Part shown: piece after piece, positions 17,516 through 27,325 of the stretch
How positions within the stretch are numbered: the first letter of the stretch is position 1
How the letters are laid out: each line of letters begins with the position of its first letter
NCBI RefSeq assembly: GCF_000813845.1
Contig: NZ_JWTB01000039.1
Coordinates: 23,048 to 87,047, forward strand
DNA length: 64,000 bases
Reading direction: 5' to 3'
Source of the DNA: Pseudarthrobacter phenanthrenivorans
GTDB taxonomy: Bacteria > Actinomycetota > Actinomycetes > Actinomycetales > Micrococcaceae
The notes under the pieces: model-generated
The model's database searches: none
Told to the model about the DNA's origin: nothing
The model's input: only the letters and a program-made list of their open reading frames with translations
Translations under genes and position numbers: made by a program

Positions 17516-18600
17516 CCGGGCCGCACCGGGAGTCCACGCACCCGCACAGCCATCCCCATGACGACGACGGCCACGGGCACGACCACAGCCACGACCACCA
17601 GCACGGTCATGACCACGACCACAGCCACGACCACCCTCACGGGCACGGCCACCAGCATCATTCCGGCTTCAAGGGGTGGCTGTTCGAGCTGTTCGTGCCG
17701 CATACGCATGACGCCGCTGATTCGATCGACGACGCCATGGAGGCCAGTGCCGAGGGCATCCGGGCCTTGAAGATCAGCATGTTTGTCCTGCTGGCCACCA
17801 CTGTGCTGCAGTTCCTCGTGGTCCTGTTCAGCAGTTCGGTTGCCCTGCTCGCGGACACCATCCACAATTTCTCGGATGCCCTGACCGCGGTGCCGCTGTG
17901 GATCGCCTTCATTATGGGCCGCAGGGCCGCCACCCGCCGGTATACGTACGGCTACGGCAGGGCCGAGGACCTGGCCGGCCTGTTCATCGTGGCGGTGGTG
18001 GCACTTTCCGCCGTCGTGGCCGGCTGGCAGTCGGTGGACCGGCTGGTCCATCCGCAGCCGCTGCAGAACCTGGGCTGGGTCATGGCTGCGGGGCTGATCG
18101 GCTTCGCCGGCAATGAAGCCGTGGCCATCTACCGCATCCGGGTGGGCCGCAGGATCGGTTCCGCGGCGCTGGTGGCTGACGGCGTGCACGCCCGCACTGA
18201 CGGCTTCACCTCGCTGGCCGTGGTGATCGGCGCCGTCGGAGTCATGCTCGGTTTTCCGCTCGCGGACCCGATCGTGGGCCTGCTCATCTCGGCCGCCATC
18301 GTCGTGCTGCTCTGGGGCACCGTCCGCAGCATCGGCCGGCGCCTCATGGACGGCATCGAACCGGACCTGGTGGAACGCGCCGAGGCCGCACTGGCCGGAA
18401 CGCCCGGCGTCCTTGCGGTGCAGAACCTGCAACTGCGCTGGTCCGGGCACCGGCTGCAGGGCTCGGCCCTGCTCCACGTCGCCGATACCGGGTTGTCGCA
18501 GGCGGAGGAGGTCGTCCACCACGCCGACCACCGGCTCAGGCACGCACTGCCCAAGCTGGACCACATGTTGCTGGCCCCCGCCACCACAACGCGGCGCTGA
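17512..18600 (+). CDS. cation diffusion facilitator metal exporter
   Basis: A 362-residue CDF transporter, likely a zinc or cobalt/proton antiporter in the cytoplasmic membrane. The first 60 residues are almost wholly His, Asp and Gly repeats (HDHSHDH type), a metal-buffering loop. Six membrane helices follow, with metal-site motifs HNFSDALT in helix 2 and ADGVHARTDGFTS in helix 5, and a short C-terminal ferredoxin-like domain. Start and stop of the ArsR gene overlap (ATGA), so the two form one operon and repression is relieved by the exported metal. Confidence 0.92.
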   Translation: MTGPHRESTHPHSHPHDDDGHGHDHSHDHQHGHDHDHSHDHPHGHGHQHHSGFKGWLFELFVPHTHDAADSIDDAMEASAEGIRALKISMFVLLATTVLQFLVVLFSSSVALLADTIHNFSDALTAVPLWIAFIMGRRAATRRYTYGYGRAEDLAGLFIVAVVALSAVVAGWQSVDRLVHPQPLQNLGWVMAAGLIGFAGNEAVAIYRIRVGRRIGSAALVADGVHARTDGFTSLAVVIGAVGVMLGFPLADPIVGLLISAAIVVLLWGTVRSIGRRLMDGIEPDLVERAEAALAGTPGVLAVQNLQLRWSGHRLQGSALLHVADTGLSQAEEVVHHADHRLRHALPKLDHMLLAPATTTRR

Positions 18601-18609
18601 CAGGCCTTA

Positions 18610-18659
18610 AACGCAGGAGTGACCCTGCCGGACAGCGCCGGCGGGGTCACTCCTGCGTT
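18610..18659. terminator. long bidirectional terminator hairpin
   Basis: Perfect 16-bp outer arms (AACGCAGGAGTGACCC and complement) with a further GCCGG/CCGGC inner stem separate the convergent CDF and desaturase genes. Confidence 0.75.
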
Positions 18660-18672
18660 GCAGTGCCTGGGG

Positions 18673-19842
18673 TCAGGCGCGGGCGGCCTTTCCAGGCAGC
18701 GCAAGCTTGAAGACCTTTGCCCAGGAGGAGCCGACCTGCTTCAGCAGCGGCCCGGTGGTGTACTTCAGGCCGTACCGCTGGCAGATCTCGCGGACCCGGG
18801 GCGCCACCTCGGCGTACCGGTTCGAGGGCAGGTCCGGGAAGAGGTGGTGCTCGATCTGGTGTGACAGGTTGCCCGTCATGAGGTGCATGAACTTCGAGCC
18901 CGAGATGTTTGCTGAGCCGATCATCTGGCGGACGTACCAGTCACCGCGGGTTTCGCCGTCCACCATTTCCTCGGTGAAGGTGTCGGTTCCTTCCGGGAAG
19001 TGGCCGCAGAAGATCACCGCGTGGGCCCAGACGTTGCGGATGGCGTTGGCTGCGATCGTGCCGAAGAGGGCCTGCTTCGCGGACCCGGTGAGCATGGCGA
19101 CCGCCGGGGTTGCTGCATAGTCCTTGGTGAACTGGGTGACAACCTTCTTGCCGAGCGCCTTGAGGTCCTTGTGGAGGGCCTCCTTGGACTTGGTGCCTTC
19201 CTTGTACTCGGTCAGCTCAAGGTCGTAGATGGCAATGCCCCATTCGAAGATGGGGGCCAGGACAGCGTTGAACAAGGGGTTGGCCAGGTTGATGGGCTTC
19301 CACGGCTGGTTCTCGTCCATGCGGAGCAGGTTGTATCCGACGTCGTTGTCCTTGCCGACGACGTTGGTCCAGCGGTGGTGCAGGTCGTTGTGCGTGTGCT
19401 GCCAGGACCGCGACGGCGTGACAAAGTCCCATTCCCAGGTGGTGGAGTGGATATCGGGATCGCGCATCCAGTCCCACTGGCCGTGCAGGATGTTGTGGCC
19501 CAGTTCCATGTTCTCCAGGATCTTGGCCAGGCTCAGCAAGGTGGTGCCGGTGACCCAGGCAGCCTTGTTCTTGCTGACCAGGAGGGCGGCCCGGCCGGAG
19601 ATCTCGAGCCCGCGCTGGATCTTGATCATCCGGCGGATGTAGGCGGCATCCTCGGCGCCCCGCTTGGCCAGGACCTCGTCCCGGATGGCGTCGAGCTCGC
19701 GGCCCAGCTCCGCTACCTGCTCGTCGCTGAGGTGCGCGGCGGCCGGCGGCCGGACGGTGGGGCTGCCCGATTCGGCGAGCTTCCCGGGGCGCGTTCTCGA
19801 GCTTCCCGCGGGGGTGACCTTGGTAGGTGTGATTACAGACAT
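18673..19842 (-). CDS. acyl-CoA/acyl-lipid fatty acid desaturase (DesA3-like)
   Basis: A 389-residue di-iron membrane desaturase. The three histidine boxes are HNILH near residue 114, HNDLHH near 153 and HQIEHH near 334, with hydrophobic membrane segments between. The family introduces a cis double bond into long-chain acyl substrates with oxygen and electrons from a reductase. The gene lies 13 bp behind a flavin/2Fe-2S reductase, matching the mycobacterial DesA3-Rv3230c pair, so this reductase is the likely electron donor. A terminator hairpin follows. Confidence 0.92.
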   Translation of the reverse strand: MSVITPTKVTPAGSSRTRPGKLAESGSPTVRPPAAAHLSDEQVAELGRELDAIRDEVLAKRGAEDAAYIRRMIKIQRGLEISGRAALLVSKNKAAWVTGTTLLSLAKILENMELGHNILHGQWDWMRDPDIHSTTWEWDFVTPSRSWQHTHNDLHHRWTNVVGKDNDVGYNLLRMDENQPWKPINLANPLFNAVLAPIFEWGIAIYDLELTEYKEGTKSKEALHKDLKALGKKVVTQFTKDYAATPAVAMLTGSAKQALFGTIAANAIRNVWAHAVIFCGHFPEGTDTFTEEMVDGETRGDWYVRQMIGSANISGSKFMHLMTGNLSHQIEHHLFPDLPSNRYAEVAPRVREICQRYGLKYTTGPLLKQVGSSWAKVFKLALPGKAARA

Positions 19843-19855
19843 TCCGTGGTGCTCC

Positions 19856-20998
19856 TCAGATTTCGAGGTTTACGGGTCCGGCGGCTGCCGAGACACACGT
19901 TTGGATCAGTTGGCCGGGTTCGCCATGGATTTCCCCGGTACGCAGGTCCCGGACCTGCCCGGCAAGCAGCGGTGTAAGGCAGCTGTGGCAGATGCCCATC
20001 CGGCAGCCGCTGGGCATCAGCACCCCGGCGTCCTCGCCGACGTCCAGGATGGGGGTGTCGCCGTCGGCCTGCACCTCGCGGTCGGAGGCTTCGAAGGTGA
20101 CCAGGCCGCCGTCGTGCCCTACGCCCGCGTTGAAGGTGGTGTTGAAGCGCTCGATCATCAGGTTGCCGGGGTCGCCGGCCACGGCGACGTCGGAGCCGGG
20201 AGCCTTGGCGGTCAGTGCCCGCTTCCAGAGCGCCTCTGCGTCGTCCAGGAAACTGTCCGGACCGCAGGCGTAGGCCGCCCGTTCCTTCCAGTCGGGGCAG
20301 ATCGCGTCCAGCTCCCTGGTGCTGGAAAAGTCCATGCGGCCCTGCTCGCCGGTGTACCAGTGCGCCAGCCGGAAGTTGGGGAACTGGTCCGCGAGCTCGG
20401 CCAGCTCCTCGCGGAACAGGCTGTCATCCGGGGTGCGGGCCGAGTGGACCAGGACGACGTCGGCATCCGGGCGGCGGGGAACGAGCGTACGGATCATGGA
20501 CATCACCGGGGTGATGCCGCTGCCCGCGGTGACCATGAGCAGGGGGCGCGGGTGCTCAGGAAGCACGAAGTCGCCCTGGGGCGGGGCCAGGAACAGCACG
20601 TCCCCGGGCTTCGTGGTGCGCACCAGCGTGCCGGACACGGCGCCGACATCGGTGACGGTGATGGCCGGGTCCTTGCCGGCGGGAGCGCTGAGGGAGTAGG
20701 AGCGCCAGTGGCGGACACCGTCGAGTTCGACGCCGATGCGGGCCCACTGGCCTGCCAGGTGCGCCTTCCAGCCGCGGCCGGGGCGGAAGAAGATGGTGGC
20801 CGACTGGGCGGTCTCCTGGACCACCCGGGTGACCACGCCGCGCAATTGCCGGGCCGAGTAGACAGGGTTGAACAGCGCCAGGATATCTTCGGGCGCCAAA
20901 GGGGTAGTGAGCACTGAGGCCGCCTGGGCCAGCTGTCGTAGCCGGATCATACGGGTAAGCCTAGAGCGGTGCGAGCCATATTTCTCTCTCTCCGTCAT
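19856..20998 (-). CDS. ferredoxin reductase with C-terminal 2Fe-2S domain (desaturase partner)
   Basis: A 380-residue soluble oxidoreductase. An FAD-binding domain is marked by RSYSLSAP near residue 130, the NAD(P) domain by TAGSGITPVMSM near 177 and ACGPDSF near 263, and a plant-type 2Fe-2S domain by SGCRMGICHSC near 335 with the fourth Cys in QTCVSAA near 368. It passes electrons from NAD(P)H to the desaturase encoded 13 bp downstream. The start may be at MIRLRQL (20950) instead; neither has a strong ribosome site. Confidence 0.9.
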   Translation of the reverse strand: MTEREKYGSHRSRLTRMIRLRQLAQAASVLTTPLAPEDILALFNPVYSARQLRGVVTRVVQETAQSATIFFRPGRGWKAHLAGQWARIGVELDGVRHWRSYSLSAPAGKDPAITVTDVGAVSGTLVRTTKPGDVLFLAPPQGDFVLPEHPRPLLMVTAGSGITPVMSMIRTLVPRRPDADVVLVHSARTPDDSLFREELAELADQFPNFRLAHWYTGEQGRMDFSSTRELDAICPDWKERAAYACGPDSFLDDAEALWKRALTAKAPGSDVAVAGDPGNLMIERFNTTFNAGVGHDGGLVTFEASDREVQADGDTPILDVGEDAGVLMPSGCRMGICHSCLTPLLAGQVRDLRTGEIHGEPGQLIQTCVSAAAGPVNLEI

Positions 20999-21051
20999 AT
21001 GACCGTTCCGCAGTCACACGCTAGTTGGTGGGCGCGAAGCCCCCACGCCGC

Positions 21052-21063
21052 ACTCTTAAGAGT
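21052..21063. promoter_or_regulatory. palindrome upstream of desaturase operon
   Basis: The perfect 12-bp palindrome ACTCTTAAGAGT lies 54 bp upstream of the reductase-desaturase operon, directly after the stop of the luciferase-like gene. It is a plausible repressor site for lipid-responsive control; no regulator is encoded nearby. Confidence 0.35.
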
Positions 21064-21075
21064 AACGGTTCGGTC

Positions 21076-22122
21076 TCACAAAAGGTTCCCGGCGTCCTTT
21101 CGGCTCCATCCCAGGGCAGGGGCCACGTACTTTGCGATGTTGCCCAGGAGCTTGGCGTTGAACTCCACGCCCAATTGGTTGGGAACGGTCAGGAGGAGCG
21201 TGTCCGCGGCCTGCACCGCGGAGTCGGCAGCGAGCTGTTCTGCCAGGACGTCCGGCGGCCCCACGTAGCTCTTGCCGAACCTGGCCGTCAGCCCGTCAAT
21301 GACACCCACCTGGTCACGGCCATCGCGGAGCGCGCTGCCGGCAAAGTAGTAGTTGTCCTCTTCGTCCACGATGGGCAGAACGCTGCGGCTGACCGAGACT
21401 CGGGGCATGGGGGTGTGGCCTGCCGCGGCCCATGCCTCCCGGAACAGCTGGATCTGCTCCGCCTGGAGTTCGTGGAATGGAACCCCGGTGTCCTCGGTGA
21501 GCAGGGTGGAACTCATCAGGTTCATGCCGAGTTCGGCGGCCCACACGGCAGTCTTCCTGCTCCCGGCGCCCCACCAGATCCGTTCCGACAGGCCCGGGGA
21601 CTGTGGCTGGACGGGAAGCAGCCCGGTGGCCCCGCCGGCATACCTGGGATCGGCCTCGGCCATGCCCGCCCCTGTGATGGCCTTGCGGAAGACAGCGGTG
21701 TGCCGGCGGGCCATGTCGGCATCGCTCTCCCCCGGCTGCGGCCGGTAGCCAAACGTCGCCGCACCTTCCCGTGCAGGCTCGGGTGAGCCGCGGCTGATGC
21801 CCAGCTGGAGCCTGCCGCCGCTGATCAGGTCCGCGGCCGCGGCTTCCTCCGCCATGTACAGAGGATTCTCGTAGCGCATGTCGATCACGCCGGTACCGAT
21901 TTCGATGCGGCTGGTGCGGGCGGCGATGGCTGAAAGAAGCGGGAACGGCGACGCCTGCTGCCGGGCGAAATGGTGGACCCGGAAGAAGGCGCCGTCCAGG
22001 CCCAGTTCTTCAGCGGCAACGGCAAGGTCGATCCCCTGGAGCAGGGCGTCCGCCGCCGTCCTGGTGCGGGAACCCTGGCCGGGGCCCCAGTGGCCGAATG
22101 AAAGGAATCCGATGCGCTCCAT
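21076..22122 (-). CDS. LLM-class flavin-dependent oxidoreductase
   Basis: A 348-residue luciferase-like monooxygenase. Recognisable stretches are GFLSFGHWG at the N-terminus, the FRVHHF segment near residue 47, IEIGTGVIDMRYENPLYMAEEAA near 80 and LQLGISRGSP. The fold binds reduced FMN and oxygenates a small organic substrate, which cannot be named here. The ATG was chosen because GGGGGAAGT sits directly upstream. It is divergent from the YnfA-type gene across 54 bp. Confidence 0.87.
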   Translation of the reverse strand: MERIGFLSFGHWGPGQGSRTRTAADALLQGIDLAVAAEELGLDGAFFRVHHFARQQASPFPLLSAIAARTSRIEIGTGVIDMRYENPLYMAEEAAAADLISGGRLQLGISRGSPEPAREGAATFGYRPQPGESDADMARRHTAVFRKAITGAGMAEADPRYAGGATGLLPVQPQSPGLSERIWWGAGSRKTAVWAAELGMNLMSSTLLTEDTGVPFHELQAEQIQLFREAWAAAGHTPMPRVSVSRSVLPIVDEEDNYYFAGSALRDGRDQVGVIDGLTARFGKSYVGPPDVLAEQLAADSAVQAADTLLLTVPNQLGVEFNAKLLGNIAKYVAPALGWSRKDAGNLL

Positions 22123-22176
22123 ACTTCCCCCAACCGTGGGGGCGGCGGCTGAATTCCCGGCTGGCATGATGGCTGC

Positions 22177-22536
22177 GTGGGTATTCCAGGGGAAACCGTC
22201 AGCGTCCTCAAGACGGTCGTGTTGTTCGTGCTGGCCGCTGCAGCGGAAATCGGCGGGGCCTGGCTGGTGTGGCAGGCCGTCCGGGAAGGAAAGGACTGGT
22301 GGTGGGCCGGGCTGGGCGTGGTCGCGCTGGGTGCGTATGGCTTTGTGGCCACCCTCCAGCCGGACGCGCACTTCGGCCGGATCCTCGCCGCGTACGGCGG
22401 GGTGTTCGTGGCCGGTTCCCTGGCGTGGGGCATGGCCTTTGATGGCTTCCGGCCGGACCGGTGGGACATCGCCGGGTCCCTGGTCTGCCTGCTCGGCGTA
22501 GCGGTGATCATGTTTGCCCCGCGGAGTGGCAGTTAG
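22177..22536 (+). CDS. YnfA family small membrane protein
   Basis: A 119-residue protein with four membrane helices. AAAAEIGGAWLVWQAVREGK and GRILAAYGGVFVAGSLAWG are characteristic of the YnfA/UPF0060 family, SMR-like small membrane proteins sometimes linked to drug efflux. The start is GTG. It is followed by two DUF202 genes on the same strand. Confidence 0.85.
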   Translation: MGIPGETVSVLKTVVLFVLAAAAEIGGAWLVWQAVREGKDWWWAGLGVVALGAYGFVATLQPDAHFGRILAAYGGVFVAGSLAWGMAFDGFRPDRWDIAGSLVCLLGVAVIMFAPRSGS

Positions 22537-22558
22537 CAGCCACGGCTAAACTGGCCCG

Positions 22559-22960
22559 GTGGACAACAGCGAGCAGCCGCCCAGGCCCGTCACGCCGTCG
22601 CGCGGAAGGCTCGCCGAACGGCTGCTGCCCGGCGGCGAGGAACCGGATCCGCGCTTTACCCTCGCCAACGAACGCACCTTCCTGGCCTGGATCCGCACGT
22701 CACTTGCGCTGCTGGCAGGCGGGATTGCCATCGAGGCGTTCACCTCTGGGCTTTTCATTGAGCCCGTCCGCAAGGGGCTGGCGGTCCTCCTGCTCCTGCT
22801 GGGCATGATGCTCAGCGGCGGCGCCGCCGTCCGGTGGCTGCGGGTGGAACGAAGCATGCGCACCAAGGCCCCGCTGCCGCTGCCGTTCTTTGTTCCCCTG
22901 CTGGCCGGGGCAGGGGCGCTCGCGGCCGCCGTCGTCCTTGTCTTCATCCTTTGGCGCTGA
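22559..22960 (+). CDS. DUF202 (YidH-like) membrane protein
   Basis: A 133-residue membrane protein of the DUF202/YidH family. The conserved LANERTFLAWIRTSLALLAGGIA begins near residue 38, followed by two more helices. The hydrophilic N-terminus of about 35 residues is cytoplasmic. Function is unknown in the family. The GTG start lies 22 bp after the YnfA-type stop. The next gene, 4 bp on, encodes a second DUF202 protein. Confidence 0.85.
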   Translation: MDNSEQPPRPVTPSRGRLAERLLPGGEEPDPRFTLANERTFLAWIRTSLALLAGGIAIEAFTSGLFIEPVRKGLAVLLLLLGMMLSGGAAVRWLRVERSMRTKAPLPLPFFVPLLAGAGALAAAVVLVFILWR

Positions 22961-22964
22961 CCCT

Positions 22965-23297
22965 GTGCCGCCCCACGCACCCAATCCGCACGGCGATCCG
23001 GGCCTGCAGCCTGAACGGACGGCGCTTGCGTGGGGCCGGACCATGCTGGCACTGGTGACCGCGAGCGCTTTCTTCCTGCGCTGGCTTCCCACCTACGGGG
23101 CGCCCATCCTGGTGCTGCCGGTGGTTTCCGGCGGCACCGCGCTCGCCATCTACCTCACCCAACGCCGCCGCTACCGGGCACGGTCCCACGGCCTGGCCGG
23201 CGAGAGCATCGAAGCGGACCTGTCCGCGGTGCTGTGGACTGCGCTGGCCGGGGTGGTGCTCGGCGGGCTGGGTATTGTTGTGGTCCTGGCCGGCTGA
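22965..23297 (+). CDS. second DUF202 family membrane protein
   Basis: A 110-residue membrane protein with three helices. LQPERTALAWGRTMLALVTASAFFLRW is the DUF202 signature, weaker than in its neighbour. The GTG start was chosen because it follows the upstream stop by four bases, as expected for translational coupling; the earlier ATG in frame overlaps the neighbour deeply. The tandem DUF202 pair resembles E. coli yidH-yidG, whose role is unknown. Confidence 0.8.
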   Translation: MPPHAPNPHGDPGLQPERTALAWGRTMLALVTASAFFLRWLPTYGAPILVLPVVSGGTALAIYLTQRRRYRARSHGLAGESIEADLSAVLWTALAGVVLGGLGIVVVLAG

Positions 23298-23316
23298 CCG
23301 CACCGGGGTACCTGCC

Positions 23317-23715
23317 TTAGAACATCGGCAGGACAAAGCCGCCCAAAAGTGCCACCGCGCCGATTGCCGTCAGGCAGCGGCCAAGGACGGAGGCTGTGCG
23401 CCCCGCCTCCTCCGGCGCGGTGGTCTGCCACTGCGTGGGGCGGTTGGGATGGTAGTAGATCGGGAGGGTGTCCCCCACCGCCATGTCCCTGATGTCGTAG
23501 GGGGACATGGGGGCGTTGTGCACGTTGTGCTTCCGGTCGAACCAGCGGAAGCCCACACCGGTGGAATCGGAATACACCACGGCCTCGGCCACGTCCCAGG
23601 GGTGGACAAAACGGCGGAGGAACCCGGTGTAGAAGAGCAGGCCCAGCCCCGCGGGCAGGCACAACCAGGTGAGCACTTCCAGGATGGGACCTGCCATATC
23701 GAGCGCAGTGGGCAT
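23317..23715 (-). CDS. DUF3592-like membrane protein
   Basis: A 132-residue protein with a helix at each end (residues 8-30 and 108-130) and a soluble domain between them. The middle contains RKHNVHNAPMSPYDIRDM and GDTLPIYYHPNRP, a Tyr-His-Pro pattern like that of DUF3592 proteins. Function is unknown. It is convergent with the DUF202 pair. An alternative ATG six codons later is possible. Confidence 0.65.
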   Translation of the reverse strand: MPTALDMAGPILEVLTWLCLPAGLGLLFYTGFLRRFVHPWDVAEAVVYSDSTGVGFRWFDRKHNVHNAPMSPYDIRDMAVGDTLPIYYHPNRPTQWQTTAPEEAGRTASVLGRCLTAIGAVALLGGFVLPMF

Positions 23716-23800
23716 GAAACTGATGGTACAGCGCGGGGACTGGTGGCTTCAGCACCTGATACGTACGCTGAAGGGGACCGGACCGGAGGAAGGGGAAGCC

Positions 23801-24037
23801 ATGAACGATCAGGACATTTTGACGCACATCCAGGCCCTCGTGGAGGAGGAGCACTCCCTGCGCGAGGGCTCGGGCAACGGGCAGGCGCCGGACCAGGCCC
23901 GCCTGAAGTATGTGGAAGAAAGCCTGGACCAGTGCTGGGACCTGCTTCGCCAGCGGCGCGCCAAGAAGGACTCGGGGGAAAACCCGAACGACGCCGAGGC
24001 CCGGCCCATCAGCGAGGTTGAAGGCTACCGGCAGTAG
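23801..24037 (+). CDS. DUF2630 family small protein
   Basis: A 78-residue helical, highly charged cytoplasmic protein of the actinobacterial DUF2630 family, recognised by LVEEEHSLREG followed by RLKYVEESLDQCWDLLRQRRA. No function is known. GGAAGGGGAAG precedes the ATG. A terminator with a T-tract follows. Confidence 0.8.
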   Translation: MNDQDILTHIQALVEEEHSLREGSGNGQAPDQARLKYVEESLDQCWDLLRQRRAKKDSGENPNDAEARPISEVEGYRQ

Positions 24038-24056
24038 CCGCAGCCTGGACCGTCCT

Positions 24057-24089
24057 GGGTGCCCGGGTCACCAGCCCGGCACCCTTTTT
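24057..24089 (+). terminator. intrinsic terminator with T-tract
   Basis: Stem GGGTGCCCGGG against CCCGGCACCC with one bulged base and a short loop, followed by five T. It closes the DUF2630 gene. Confidence 0.75.
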
Positions 24090-24116
24090 CCGTTACCCAC
24101 AGATTGAGTCTTTTCC

Positions 24117-24932
24117 ATGCGTATCGCCGTAGCCCAGATCATCAGCAGTGCCGACACCGCAGCCAACCTTGAGCTGGTGTGGGAGTATGCCGCCCAGGCC
24201 AGCAATGCCGGCGCCCGGCTGGTGGTCTTCCCCGAAGCGACAATGCGGGCCTTCGGCCACTCCCTCAAGGACATTGCAGAACCGCTGGACGGTCCGTGGG
24301 CCGGCGAGGTCCGCCGGATCGCCAGGGAGCTGGAGATCACGATCGTGGCGGGGATGTTCACCCCGGGAAAGGACGGACGCGTCCGCAACACACTGCTGGT
24401 CACCGGCCCCGGAGTTGAGGCTTCCTATGACAAGGTCCACCTTTTCGACGCCTTCGGTTTCGCCGAGTCCCGGACCGTCGACGCCGGGGAGGCACCGGTA
24501 ACCTTCGAGCTGGAAGGCACCGTGTTCGGCCTGGCCACGTGCTACGACATCCGCTTCCCGGCCCTGTTCACGGCCAACGCCACTGCAGGTGCACAGGTGA
24601 ATATCGTTTGCGCGTCCTGGGGAGCCGGCGAAGGCAAGGCCGAGCAGTGGGACCTCCTGGTCCGTGCCCGGGCACTGGACAGCACCACGTTCGTTATTGC
24701 CTGCGGCCAGGGTGACCCCGAATCCACCGGCGCGGGGCCCGCAGGAACGGCGCCGACCGGAATCGGCCACAGTGCCGTTGTCACGCCCCTGGGCAAAGCG
24801 GTGGTGGCCCTCGGCGGAAAGCCGGAACTCGCCGTCGTCGATATCGACCCCTCCACCGTTGCTGACGTGAGGGAAAAGTTGCCGGTGCTGGCCAACGCCC
24901 GCCACTTCAGCACGGTGAGCCGCCGTTCATAG
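24117..24932 (+). CDS. nitrilase-superfamily amidase (Nit1/deaminated glutathione amidase-like)
   Basis: A 271-residue carbon-nitrogen hydrolase. The Glu-Lys-Cys triad is visible: E in FPEATMRAF near residue 40, K in YDKVHLFDAFG near 106 and C in LATCYDIRFP near 142. The sequence is closest in character to the Nit1/NIT2-like branch that hydrolyses omega-amides such as deaminated glutathione, a metabolite-repair reaction. The ATG lies directly after the upstream terminator with little leader, so translation signals are weak. Confidence 0.86.
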   Translation: MRIAVAQIISSADTAANLELVWEYAAQASNAGARLVVFPEATMRAFGHSLKDIAEPLDGPWAGEVRRIARELEITIVAGMFTPGKDGRVRNTLLVTGPGVEASYDKVHLFDAFGFAESRTVDAGEAPVTFELEGTVFGLATCYDIRFPALFTANATAGAQVNIVCASWGAGEGKAEQWDLLVRARALDSTTFVIACGQGDPESTGAGPAGTAPTGIGHSAVVTPLGKAVVALGGKPELAVVDIDPSTVADVREKLPVLANARHFSTVSRRS

Positions 24933-25057
24933 CCAGGAAACAGAAGGCTAAAAGGCATCCGACGCCGGACCTCACCCAGGGCGGGCCGTGTGGCCCCGCC
25001 ATTCCGGGGAAGTTGAGGGGACGATCTGCCCCGTTTACCGGTCTCAGGAAGAAGCCG

Positions 25058-25126
25058 TTTACATTCCTGAAACATGGGTGACACGTGAACTTCACGCAGG
25101 AGCTCTTTGTGTAACGTGGGCGCAAC
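25058..25126 (+). promoter_or_regulatory. GlnR-like binding sites upstream of amt
   Basis: TTTAC-N6-GAAAC (25058-25073) is followed at the same 6-bp spacing by GACAC, and a second pair GTAAC-N6-GCAAC lies at 25111-25126. These match the actinobacterial GlnR pattern gTnAC-N6-GaAAC closely and stand in front of an ammonium transporter, the classical GlnR target. Confidence 0.6.
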
Positions 25127-25234
25127 TTTAAGCGGCATTGGCTGAAACACACCGCACCAAAAATGGAACCCGGGGGAAATGCTTCGGGGCCAAACGGGCC
25201 CTGCACCACGATCACGTTGCGAAGGGACCCGCCG

Positions 25235-26593
<1,359 letters not shown>

Positions 26594-26616
26594 TTCCGGG
26601 CCCCCGCAGGCCTCCT

Positions 26617-26652
26617 GACCCCGGCAACCGATTCCATCTGGTTGCCGGGGTC
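26617..26652. terminator. bidirectional terminator
   Basis: Perfect 13-bp arms GACCCCGGCAACC and complement around a 10-base loop separate the convergent amt and PadR genes. Confidence 0.75.
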
Positions 26653-26654
26653 TG

Positions 26655-27281
26655 CTAGTCCGCCAGGATTTTGTAGAGGGCGCGGCGGGTTTCGTCCATC
26701 TTGGCGATAGCGGCCGCCCGCTGCTCTTCACTGACGCCTGAGCGGAACTGGTGAATGGCGCCCACGAGCTTGGCGATGCTCTGGTGGAAGTCCCTGTCCG
26801 CGCTGTCCGGTTCAGCGTTCCACGCGTTCTCCATCTCCTCGGCGTGCTCCGCCACGTAGGCCCTGCCCGCGTCCGTCAGGGCAAACTCGGTCCCGCGGCC
26901 TTCGCTGAGGGCCTCGATCAGGCCCTCGTCCACCAGTTGCTGGAGGGTGGGGTAGATGGATCCGGGGCTGGGGCGCCACATGCCGCCGGTCTTGGTGGCG
27001 ATGGTCTTGATCAGCCCGTAACCATTGGATGGCGCCTCCGCCAGGAGCGAGAGGATGGCCGCGCGGACGTCGCCGCGGCTGGCCCGGCGGCCGCCCCTTC
27101 CGAAACCTGGGCCGAACCCTGGACCGAATCCGGGCCCGAACCCCGGGCCAAAACCGGGCCCGAAACCAGGCCCGAAGCCTGGACCGCGGTGTCCGTGCGG
27201 CCCCCGGCGGCCCCTGCCGCGCTCGAACCTTCCCTTTTCAAATTCCGGGCCGGGATGTTTGTCATCGAATATGCCTTTCAT
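26655..27281 (-). CDS. PadR-family regulator with GPGF repeat N-terminus
   Basis: A 208-residue regulator. The winged-helix domain spans residues 65-145 (DVRAAILSLLAEAPSNGYGL, then GGMWRPSPGSIYPTLQQLVDEGLI), and the C-terminal helices dimerise. Residues 33-60 are seven perfect GPGF repeats within a Gly/Arg/His-rich tail, an unusual low-complexity extension. AAAGGA precedes the ATG. A 32-bp palindrome 45 bp upstream is the likely autoregulatory operator. No obvious partner transporter lies beside it, so its targets may be elsewhere. Confidence 0.87.
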   Translation of the reverse strand: MKGIFDDKHPGPEFEKGRFERGRGRRGPHGHRGPGFGPGFGPGFGPGFGPGFGPGFGPGFGRGGRRASRGDVRAAILSLLAEAPSNGYGLIKTIATKTGGMWRPSPGSIYPTLQQLVDEGLIEALSEGRGTEFALTDAGRAYVAEHAEEMENAWNAEPDSADRDFHQSIAKLVGAIHQFRSGVSEEQRAAAIAKMDETRRALYKILAD

Positions 27282-27325
27282 GGTGGCATCGTCCTTTCCT
27301 GCTTCTTGTTGTCGCTGCCTATTCA

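Noticed and set aside
17540..17660. Repetitive CAC/GAC-rich DNA as a tandem repeat array
   Set aside because: It is the coding sequence of the His/Asp-rich metal-binding leader of the CDF exporter and needs no separate explanation.
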